Position numbers and translations under genes: made by a program
The notes under the pieces: model-generated
The model's input: only the letters and a program-made list of their open reading frames with translations
Told to the model about the DNA's origin: nothing
Databases searched by the model: none
NCBI RefSeq assembly: GCF_004210375.1
Contig: NC_134835.1
Span: 70,090,447-70,154,446, forward strand
Direction of reading: 5' to 3'
Length of the DNA: 64,000 nt
DNA from: Tachypleus tridentatus
Lineage: Eukaryota; Arthropoda; Merostomata; Xiphosura; Limulidae
Shown: piece by piece, positions 39,801-51,800 of the stretch
Position numbering within the stretch: the stretch's first letter is position 1
How the letters are laid out: each line of letters opens with the position of its first letter

Positions 39801-42800
39801 GGGGTGTATCTTCAAGGGTATGGTGACACTGAATCTGAGACACAATGAATGAAACACAATCTAGCTTTAAAAACATGATCATGTGGTTTGAACAACATAT
39901 TTACATGAAAGCTCCAAAAGAAAGTCTAGCTCAGAAGCAGACTGTGATTTTTTTCTTTCTTTGGAAAGTGATTTGTTGATATTTAACCAGTACCATGCAC
40001 TTTGTATTCTCTAAGTACATAACTAATTTGGACAGTGATATTTATGAGAAGATGGTGAAATGGTATTTAGATTATGCAATCTGTATAATTATTGACAATG
40101 TATAGAATAATAAACTATTTTTTTTGTTTTACATACAGTTGCTTTTTTTTTTACCAATTTCATGTCCATCCTTACTAGTTTTAACCTTTACATTTCTTAG
40201 TTGATAATGCATGTTAATGGTGTCCATTGTATTTGAAATGATTGATTTGAAAATCCAGATTTTTCAGTAATGTGGATAAATTAGTTCATTACAGATATGT
40301 TCAGATTAATGAGATTTTACTGTAGCCTACTTATACCCAAAATTGGTTAGGAAAGTATGACTGTGAGTTCAGTTTTCTTTGGCCAGTACAATCAGTAGAT
40401 CTCACATTAAACACTTAAAACAGCTAAAGATGAAGTTATTAATAAAATGGCTACTTAATACTTTGAAATTTCTGTTGAAATACAATAAATAATTACTATT
40501 CTCTTGTTGCATAGTTTGTACCATCATATAAAGATGTTATGGGGTGTTTAGTTTCAAAATTTCATGTCTGAATTATTCCCAGTAAAAAAAAGTGAAAATA
40601 ATATACAGGGTGGTCTGTAAGTCCCTACCCACCCATATATCTTATGTATCCATTGTATTTTTGCTGTCCCTCATTCTCGCTGCATAATATTATCCGACGC
40701 CATGTTCTGTGAGACATTTTCCTCAACATAGCAGGGGTTATTGTTCCAAATGCCACAGTAACAGCTGCCTTCAACTCATCATTAGTATTATTGAATATAA
40801 CATAATAACATATTGATGGGTAGGGACTTGCAGGCCACCCTGTATTAAAAATAGTTGCATTTACAGTGAAAGTTTGGTACTGTCATTAAAAGCTTTCTTG
40901 TAGGTTTAGGTTGTTGTATGCAGTGATTTATAACATCACGTGTGTATGTAGTTCTGGTTAGTTAAATAGAAATAACTTGCATTATTTTTTAGTCTTGCTT
41001 ATTTTTTATCTGGAATTATTCCTAATCAGTCTTACATAACTTGATCATATATATAGTTGATAAATATGTGTAAATTGTTATTCTACTACAAAATATATGA
41101 TATATTCAGAAAATTTTATACACTGTTTCTTTAAAGTGATTATAGATGTCTAATAAACATTTTTTTACAGAATTGGTCTGTTTTATAGTTGTGATTAAAA
41201 CAAAAGGATTATCATTCACTTTTAATTTCATTTCATATATTGCTTTAATGATATAATTAAAACTAACAATTTGTTTGTTTGGGCAGGTCTGTGTTACAGG
41301 CTGAACAGTCGAAATTAATATCACTAAAAAAACGAGCACAAGATAAAAAGGCTTCACTTTTATCTGCTGAGATCCAAGTGCAGAAACTTCAGGAGCGTGT
41401 AATAGCAGCACAAAGGGTAGTAGCTGCAAATAAACGTCTTGTTGATCGATTAACTTTTCAGGTATTTTTTTCAGTTTAGTAAATTTCATCAGTTATTAAT
41501 TAAATAAGTTTTGCAATTTAATTTGTCTGATTGTGTATGTGTGTAAAAGCTCAAATACTGCCTATCAATCTTAACTTCCATTTGCTAATTTCACATGAAG
41601 AAATTCATAAAAAAATGAAATAAAATCATACCAATATAATGGAGACTAGAATGGCAACCTTATGAGGTAATTTTATCTTACCCTTGGGTGGTGGTGCCTT
41701 GTTGTCTTCTTTCCTTTTACTTTCAAGAGCAGTCACTTTCCCATAGCTGTGCCCTCAAGGTGGATTCCTGAATGTGTTGAGGGGATCTTCCAGAGAAGGT
41801 TCTGTATTTACAGTTTACCTCCTCTGGAATCTAAACATCTACTCATGTTTGCTGTGCATGGCAACCTGTGAAGTGTAGGAGAGAATCCTGGTGGTTGAGA
41901 GGTCCAATTCCAACACACTACTTTGGCCTTAAATTCCTGTAGACAGGCAGCCTTGGAGTGCCTCCCCCCAGGGTCAGCCGGCTGGTCCATTTGGGCTAGG
42001 GTCAACTAAGTATCAGTGTTGGATATTCTCAACAGGTGTTGTGGACATTGTATCTGCTGATGTTTGGATATAGTGCTCACCAAACTCTGGTGTTGCTGCA
42101 GTGTTCTTATTTGGCATTGCAGTGTGTCCCCTCGTAGGGCTTCATGGTGGGTGGGGTCAGTGGGCACTGAAAAATTTTTTTTTTTATTATTATGTATCTT
42201 CTAAATAAAAATTTAAATAAAATAGTGAAAAACAGTCCACAGGTAAACGACTATGTCTTGAAGATTCTGAGCAGCAATCTTCATCTGTAACTACTACATC
42301 TCATTTTGTTATACTACATTCTCTTTCATACAAACATTTATGTGCAAATGTCTCCTTTTTTCATTCATAATTGACTGGAGAGTCAAAAAGCTTCACACTA
42401 CTGACATATTGGTGGAAACATTCACATCTCGACACAGTGAACTCCTCTTGCATTCAGAGTCAGTTGGGGATATACCTATTGAGGTTACGCATCATGGTAC
42501 TTTGAATTTGTCACGAGGATTTATTGTGGAGAGGGATTTGAAGAACATTCCTGAGTCAGAGATTCTTGCTGATTTCTTCACCCAAGGAGTTAATGCAGTG
42601 AGGTGTATCTCCAGCCGCAAAGATGGAATTATGATGCGGACCAATGTCCTCATTTTAACATTTACAGCCCTGTGTACACCTGCCACCACCAAGGAAGGTT
42701 GTCTTAATTGCAAGGTAAAACCATACATTCCAAACCCTCTCAGATGTTTCCACTGTTGGTGGTTCGGTCAGTTGAAGATGTCATGTCATGGTTCCTTGAT

Positions 42801-45800
42801 GTGTGCTCGTTGTGATGGCAAGGACCACAATGCTTATGAGTGTGAAACACATCCTCACTGCATCAGTTGCAATGGCTCTCATCCGTCATACTTTCGTTCT
42901 TGCTCTAAATGATTGGAAGAAAAAGAGGTGCAGTGTTTGAAGAAAATTAAAAACATTAGTTACCCTGACACATAAAAGTTGCTGTCCACTACTTCATCTT
43001 GGATGTATGCTGTTGCACATTGTTTCACTACTACAGTAGGAGTGCAGACAGATCTCTGTGCTTCCAAAAGAATTGTTCTCAAACCAAACAAAAAGTCCTT
43101 TGATCTCCATGGTTAAAAAAGTTGATGAATCAACTTCAATGTCCATCTCTGCCCCTAACATGCATTCCAGTAAACCCCAAGATCCACTTCCTTTGGTTCT
43201 TGGTACAGGCATTTCCTTGGGTACACCTCCCACCCCAAGATACAAAAATGTCATTCTTTCTCGTCCCCAGTCCCTGGAATCCTCTTCAAACAACAAAGAC
43301 ATACCCAATCGACCCAGGGCAGGATCCATGGAGGTCAATAAACCTCCTCAAAAAAAGATGTCATAAACAGAAGGGCTCTCCATCCAATTTGCCTACACGT
43401 AAATAAAAACAGCTACCCTGATATAATGGAACCGTTGAGGTTTACGTTCAAATCTGGATGACATCAAAACACTGGTTGCTTCCTGCAGTCCTGTATGTCT
43501 TTCCTTACAGGAAACATTTCTGAAACCTGCCAGTACAGTCACGTTTCAGCATTTTTCTTTGTACAGAAATGATAGACTGTGTGATGGATGAGTATATGGA
43601 GGGGTGGCACTGTTGGTTGATCAGCATGTGCTCACCCTGCTGTCTTTGCCCTCAACCATTTAATGAAGTGGACCAAAGTAAACAGTTTTAACTTCTCTCT
43701 CTCTAAAATCGTTTGCTGCCAATGGGGTATTCACCCTGATCTTGAACTCCATGTTGGTGAAGTTGTGCTACCTGTGGACCCAGAGACAAAGTTTTTGGGG
43801 CTTAACTTTGACTGTAAGCTGACCTTCATATCACACATCAAGCAGCTACCGGTCAAATGTACAAGAGCATTGAACATCTTCCATGTCCTCTCTTCCACCA
43901 CTTTGAGAGCAGATCAATGTTCTCTGCTAAAGATATATTGTGCTCTTATACAATCAAAAAACTGAACTTTGTTCATCATCAGGGACTTTGGCTCTGCACT
44001 GGGGCTTTCTGCACTTCTCCTGTTCAAAGCTTATACACAGTCTCATGAACCTCCTCTGCACCTTTGCTGTTTGCAGTTGTCTTTACTGTATGCTTCATAA
44101 CTTTGTTCCTTCCCAAAGCATTCCATCTGGGGTTGTGTTTTCCTTCCTCAGTGGGTCATGCTTTTTCAGAACAGATGATCTGCCATTGCTCCTTTTGGCC
44201 TTCGTATCCAGGCGCAGTTGGATAAATTTGGTCTGTCCTTGGATAACATTGCTGTATCCACTGGTCTGCCCATCCCACCATGGCTTATTACAGTCCCAAA
44301 ATATGACCTATCTTTAAGTCATCTGAGAAAAGCAGATACTTTTGGTTGGAAATACTGTTGTTATTTGCTGAACATCTTTTGAACCATCCTTCCATTCCTA
44401 TTTACACAGATGGTTCAAAATCAGGTGACTGTGGACTCTGCCATGGTTTGTTTTGGTTCAGTGGTTGCATGCAGAATCCCTTCAGCTTCTGTGTTCACTG
44501 CTGAACTTTACCCCATTTCTCCTGCCCTGGATCATGTAGAAGCTAGGCAGCACTCAAATTGCACTGTTTATACTGGCCCTGGAATTGCTTTGTTAGTTCA
44601 CACCCTGATTTTGCTGATATTCAGAACCAACTGGCCCATTTCTCTTTAACATCTACTTCTATCCACTTTTTCTGGATATCAGGCTATGTTGGTATTTGCA
44701 GGAATGAGCTTGCTTACACTGCAGCTAAATCTGTCTGCTCTGGTGCTATCACTACTGTGCGTGTTCCTTATATGGATTGTGGTCTTGTATTCAAGGCTTG
44801 GCTCTGTGCCAGTTGGCAGTTGACTTGGAGTGAGCAAAGTGAAAACAAGTTTTTTCAAATAAAACCCTCTGTTGGACTTTGGCCGTCTTGCTTCCTTAAG
44901 GATCAGAAAGAGGAAGTTATTCTAATGAGACTACTCGTTGGTCATAGTTTTTAACTCATTGCTTTCTTTTATCTGGGACTGATGCACTAATGTGTTGTCT
45001 GTGTAACACTCAGGTCACAATAAGCCACATTTTATTGTCTTACCATTGTTACGACTCTCAACTATGGCACCATTTTAAACATGTTTTGTCCCCAGGTTTA
45101 TCTGTAATGTTAGACAATGTTATTGGCGATGGTGACATTGTCCACCTTAGAAATGTTTTTAGTTTTTTAAAGGTCATTAATCTTTTTAATGCTATTTAAG
45201 TTTTTTTAATTTACACATCAGACCTTTTTCCTAATGTGATTTCCTTTTAAGAATCAATGTATATTTAGTTTGATTTGAAATTAGAAAATGGTTGGTTGTA
45301 ACATCAAATAACTCAACCAGGACTGGAGAGGCCAACTTCAGGTGACTTAATGCTGATTTTTGAACTTACCTGTTAGTCATTGTGTGGCGAGTTATGATAA
45401 TTACAGTTATGCTACAGAAAGTCCTTCACAACTTGTATTACTGTAGTTTTTCTCTTACTGCTGTAGTCTAAATGTAAAAATTGGAACTAATGCTACTTAT
45501 ATTTTTAATAATTTTACTTTAATTTTAACTTTTTACTGGATGTTTGGTACAGATAGCCTAGTTGCTTTGCACCATAAAACACCAAAACAACCAACCAACC
45601 TGGTACTATTACTGTTGTGTCTGTCCCATACATGGACTGCAGTCCTGTATTCAAAGCTTGGCTTTGTGCCAGTTGGCATTCGACTTGGATTGAGCAGCAT
45701 GATAACAGATCAAACCAATGTGTGGTTTGTGTGACACAGGTCACAATATCCCACATTTTACTGTTGTGTCATTGTTACAACCAAGAGAGATGGCACCATT

Positions 45801-48800
45801 TTAAGCATATTTTTACCATGGGTTCACCCTTGAGATTGGACAATGTCATTGGCAATGGTGACACTGTCAACCTCAGTTGTATTTTTAAACTTTTAAGGGC
45901 CATTGGCCTTTTTAACTGTATTTAAGTTTTTAATTTGAAAAGTAGACTGTTTTGTTTAAACATGATTCTTTTTTATGTATATTAATAATTTTACTTTTAT
46001 TTTTACTTTTTTACCAATTGTTTGATGCAGATAGCCTAATTGCTTTGCACAAATAAACTCTACCAACCAACCAACCCATAACAGCCTGCAGGCAGTGAAT
46101 GGTGATATAGATGTTGGACATTGTGGGCATGAGCAATCACATTTTGCTCTCTTAACATGTATTTCTTTTGAATACTTTATTGGATTGGGTTTTTACACAA
46201 TCGTACCTTTGATCACAACAGAATTGATGACATGAGTGTACTCATTTCATGTCCCCCATGACAAGTATGATTGCAAAAACCCAAAATTTAAGCTTATATT
46301 TAAACTAAATTGTTTTACACCACATAAAATTAATGAACATTTTTCTCTAAAGTGGTTACTAGTTTTCGTCTGTCATTGCTACTTCTGTTAACATATATTT
46401 CCTTTATTATTAAGATGCCATTTTTCAAATTTATGTTTATTACTTTTGTATTTCCTTTTAATTTCTAAAATCCAATTTTCATTACTCTAATATTTGTTCT
46501 GTTTTTAATTGTTTATAGAAGTACATCAACAGTGTTTACATCTTATAACAATATTTTTTGTTAATGTGCACCATGCTGTACCTACAAAATTTAGAATCTC
46601 TATATTTTAATCCCTCAATGAATCTGTTTAAGTCTTTCTTTGTAACATAGTTTAAAACTGCCTGATGAAGGGCTTTCTGTCTAAAATGTTGTAAGTTAAT
46701 ATAGTTTCTGCCTTTGTGTTTTTATTTATTTTGATCACTTTAAATTATTTCATTATTTTCTAAGTCTTTATCTTTTCTGTTATGTTTATTTTAAAGCATG
46801 AGTTATGTGTATTCTCATTAACTGTTTTTATTAATTATCTACCCATATTTGTAATAGGAAGACACATTTAAAGAACTACCTGTTAGATAGCAAATATTAT
46901 AATTTTTTGTTGAATGGAAATGATTTGTGATCTTTGTTGTGGACAGATTAGCATGGTTGAACGTAAGATAGAGAGTGAGGCTACAAAAGTTGAGGAACTA
47001 GAAAGGTTTTGTTCCAGCAGCAGTTATAAAGATCTTCCAGTAACTGTTCATGTTTCTGCTGTTCCAGTGATGAAAAGGAGAGTAGTTTTAATGAACAACA
47101 TCAGTAACACTGTAAGTAAAAATATGGCAGTAGTTATTTGTACAGAAGGCTGTTAGCTTTTCTTCCTTCCAGTTGTATTAGTAATGCTATTGAAGAGTTG
47201 TACATGAACTAGTTTGCAGTAACTATGTTAATATAAAAATTGTTTGTATTAAAGATATGTTTGAGATCTAGTAAAATATTACAGAATAAAATTATGAGAA
47301 GATTTAGAGTAAGTCTTAAGTGTCTTTCTTAATTTTCTGGTCTAGGTAAACAGAAAAATGAAGTTTAATAATTGTTTGCCTTTCCATATTCTATCTGTAA
47401 GTAATGGACTTGTATTTCAGCAGGTGTAGTTTGCTAATTACATAAGGTTTAAATCAACTCCACTAAACATATAATGAAGTTCATGTACATTTTCGATATG
47501 TTCTGACAATTTGCTGTTTTCTGCCTGAGGCACATTTAGTATCGTACTAAGTATTACATGTTGACATATACCTGAAGATTTATTTGTTGGAAACAATGAA
47601 GTATATATGTACGTATATTCTTTTGTAACTACAGAATGAGAATTGTCACAGTGTTTATGCAGTTGCAAGGTGTCCATAAATCTGAAAAGTAGGAGCTGAA
47701 AATGGGAACAAAAGTTGAGGGAAAATTTAAGAATTATACCATAACCTGTAAACAAATATTTCATGAAAATTAAATAATTATTATACTTCTTGAGAAGTTA
47801 GGTCAAATGTTATTTTATAAACAAAAACTTATTTTATTATATTTAGTTGCATTGTTACTTTTTGAAAATTTTCATAGTCTGAAGTATGTATATTCTGAAG
47901 TTTTATTAACTTTAATAATGAAATTGAAAACTAAATTTAAAATTGGGTAGAATTATGAAGAAAAGTTGAAATATCAGTATTTTGATGTTTGTATGATGGT
48001 CTGGAAAATCTGGAATTTTACATAGAAAGTCAAGAAAAACAATTTTTTAAAGTATGTGGCACCCTAAATTTGTTAGTTATTATTATTATAATGTTAGAAT
48101 ATGATAGCTACAGCAAAGATAGTGACTTAATGTTTAGCTAAAACTAAAGTTTAGTTTTCCATGCATGTTTGAGTTTCTTAGTGCCATTTTTCCACAGTGG
48201 GTATAAATGTTTAACATATAATTATAGCCATCAGCAGTGTTGTAAAGTTGGGATGCAAAAGCCTCAAAGATCTTGTTCCTGTTTTTTTGCGTGTTTAATG
48301 AATAATTTAAACTTAACCACGTGTATTGTTGCCATGTGCATGATAGATGTTTCATCTCTCCAGTGATATTTAAACTAATTATTAAAATGACAAATCAATT
48401 ATTCACTACTTTGTATGACTTTCTGCAAGACTTAAGCAGCAATAACACCATGCTATCTCTTGCTAGTAGGCCTTAGCACATCTACTAGGTTTTCTTTATA
48501 TTTCTATAGCTTATTGCTGTTAGAAAATATTTTACACGTTAGGTGCTTTAAGTGTTTTATTACATTCATAAAGCCAGACTTTGGTTATATTTATTAGAGA
48601 TTTCCATAAACTTTTAGGCATATTTGTATAACATTTTAGAATACTGGCAGATAAAAGGTTTTAGTTGAATTTTTGTTTGAAAAGGAAAAGTGAAAGTTTT
48701 ATGTTAAGAATGCATGTAAATTAAGTTTGGTATTATATTTGTATAGGGAATAAAAAAACCTCGATTAAGCACTCTGTCTAATCATACTGAAAAGAAGATA

Positions 48801-51800
48801 AATTCACAAAGTGCTAAACAGATCTATAGTGCTGAAGAATTAGCAGAAAAGAAACGACAACTTCAGCAGAAGGAAAGAGAGTTAGCTTCACAGCTCATGC
48901 AAATGAAGTTAAATATTCAAAATAACTCTTCTTCTACACCAAGCAGTCCTGCCCGCCTGGGTTCTAAACAACAAATAGTTGAAGAAAAGAAAAACTTGTG
49001 CAAGAGGAAAGTAATTTCAAATGTTTTATCTCAACATGTGACAAGTAAAACAAATAGTAACTCTGCTAGTCATAGTAAGGTGAAAATAGATGAAGATGAA
49101 AATATTACTCCAGTACAAAACATTATGGATCAAGACAAGTCCTTAGTGTCCTGTGATTATGTTAACACATCACCATTATTTACTGAACATTCTGAGGTAA
49201 GTGGGTGTATAATTCAAGTCAGTTGTCACAACACTTATGAAGATTAATGTACATAAAAGATAGCATGTATTTTTATGGGATTTTGTCATTTTAAAAGAAC
49301 AGTTATCTTTACAATTATATTTGAATCCAGAAAAAAGAGCCTGCATAACAAATTTTGTTAGAGTAATACATGGGTCATTTTTCTAAATACAGTTAAAGAT
49401 ATTAGGTCATTAACTTTTTCTACATGGGGATAGTTGATATGACCAACTTTGTAACTACAGAATAATGACTAAATTGACAAGTTTTTGCTAAACATTACAA
49501 TTCTTTTTTTACACTAAAATAGTATTTTGTAATTAAGTATTTTTACAAAAGATCTGTCTGAATATACAGACTGAGAAGTGTTTAGAATCAAGCATTAGAA
49601 AAATGGTTTTTAGAAACATTTCAAGGTGTTTTTTTCACTAATTGGTCAAAGAACCTGTTATGAATAATGCTATTTTAGAATTATGGTGAACTTACAGAGG
49701 ATGGAATTTGGAGAACATCTGGGTGCAAAGGATCGTGATTATTAGGCTTGATGTTTTGCTGCATATGGACATCAAGAATAATAATGTTTTAGTAACAAAT
49801 TTGAGAAAAGTAAATTTTGAAAGGATGCAACAAGAATTTCCTGTTGTGGTTTGGGCAACTGAATTGCTGGTACACTGATCAAATACAGAAATTTTTAAAT
49901 ATGCAAGAAAAACATTCCTTATAAAAAGAAGAGTTGCTGCAAGTAAGAAAATCAGGTTAGCTCACAAAGGGTATATAGAGTAAAATTAAAGAAAAGTATC
50001 AAATTTAAAGAATTAAAAGACGTGTTGGAAGACTGAGAATATTATAGAAGATCAAGAAAGTTCATCAAACAGGAAATTAGAACATTAAAAAGGGTTATGA
50101 AAAAATTAGCTGAAAATGTAAATATTAACAGTAAGGATTTCTTTAAATAGGGTGAACAAAATGTTAGGATTGCAGTGGGCTTTTTAGGGATGATAAAGGA
50201 AGGCTTGTATTTGATGTTTGAGATTGCTTGGTTATTAAGTTCTGCCTTTTATTTTTTAATAAGGAAGATTTAATCAATAATCCTCATTTCGAAGAGATGA
50301 TAGACAGAAACAAGATGATTATATTAATTCTAATCTTGGTTAGAGAAAATTGAAAATTTTAAAGAATGATAAGCCTCCTGGGCTAGATATTTTCACAAAG
50401 GTTTGAAGAAGGTTTAGGATTGAATGTGGGAGCCGCTTGCTACTATTTTGTAAGACGTTGACTAAGGGGCAGGTGCAATAGGATAGGAAATTGTCTAATG
50501 TTAATTCCAGTTATTGCAGGCTTGTTAGTCTTAAATTCATTGTGGAAAACATGTTGGAAAGACTGATAGATGCTTTACAAAATCATTTAACAAAGTTCAG
50601 GATTTTCCTGGGTAGTCAACATGGTTTCACTGAGAGAAGATCTTGCTTATAAAATCTTTCATGTTCTTTTAGAATTTACTGCTTATATAGATAAGAATAA
50701 AGGGTGTAGATTTGATGTATGTGGATCTTCAGAGAGCATTTGACAAGGCACTATATGAAAAGCTTCTAAAGAAAAAAATTTTTTTATGTGTGTAGGTGTA
50801 GTGGGTAAGTTGGCTAATTGGATAGAAAAGTGGCTGAATGGAAGAAAGTACAGTTGTTGTAGAAGGAGTTTAGTCAAACCGAACTAATGTTAAGGGTGAA
50901 GTACCTTAGGACTCAGTCTTGAGGATCTTTGGTGTACATAAATGTCAAATGAAGGAATGATCAGTACTTTACAAAATTTGTTAATGTATTGGATGTTGAT
51001 GGCAGTAAGGAGGATGCTTCTACTTTAATGAGTTGGGCAAATAAATGGTAGATGGGGTTTAATTATAATAAATGCAAGATGCATGTGGGTTATCACAATT
51101 TAAATTATTCATATATTAAATTACTTTTAGTGTTATGAAAGAAAAGACTTGGTAGTGGTTGATCAGTCTCTTAAACCATCCAGTCAGTGTACTTTCATAA
51201 GTATAGGACAAGTAGGATATTAGGTCATATATACAGAAATATCAAATAAAGTCTAAAGAGGTAATAGGTTCATTGTTTTGTCCAGTTGTTACTCTGTATT
51301 CTGTGTTCAGTCTTGGTCTTCTTACCTTAAAAAAAAATTGGTTTGTTGGATAGGGTTCAGAGGAGGGCTACTAGCATGATACCTGGGACGAAACGGTTGA
51401 TATACTATGATAGGTTATGATCTTTGAAAGTGTTTTATTTTGAAAAAAGGAAAGGTTAAGGGAACTGATAGTATTGGTACATCATCTTTTTTCTTACTTG
51501 TTGGTAATAATGATAGGACTAGGGGCCAGAAATATAAATTTTGGCAGGAAAAGACTCTTCTTCATCTAATAGTTTTATTTTCCTAATAATGTAGTTGTTT
51601 TTTGGAATGGATTACCTTTGGATGTGGTGAAGGCAGTAAATTTAAACAAGTTTAAGGGAAGGCTTGATAAACTTATGAATCATAAAGGCTAGCTTTGAGG
51701 TTGTATTATTATGAATAGTTTTACATAAATGGATGTGACAACCTAGCCTATCCAACAGTCTCTTGTCCCTCAATATTGTTGTATGAGGCCAGTGTTCACT

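Larger units (their letters stand above)
35925..41286. other. Intron 10 of ZFC3H1
   Basis: Holds dispersed repeats C (37670-38060) and B (39460-39680), an A18 run near 38665 and the second MITE (40604-40844). No coding remnants recognised. Confidence 0.6.
41462..46946. other. Intron 11 of ZFC3H1
   Basis: Mostly occupied by I-type LINE copy 2 (41680-45599) and the fused fragment copy 3 (45600-46077). In 46078-46946 I see nothing certain; CTGATGAAGGGCTTTCTGTC near 46661 resembles the 3' UTR of retroelements but is too short to call. Confidence 0.7.

Noticed and set aside
47438..48366. Open frames of 65-108 codons on both strands in intron 12
   Set aside because: No recognisable motif, no splice support, composition like translated AT-rich intron.
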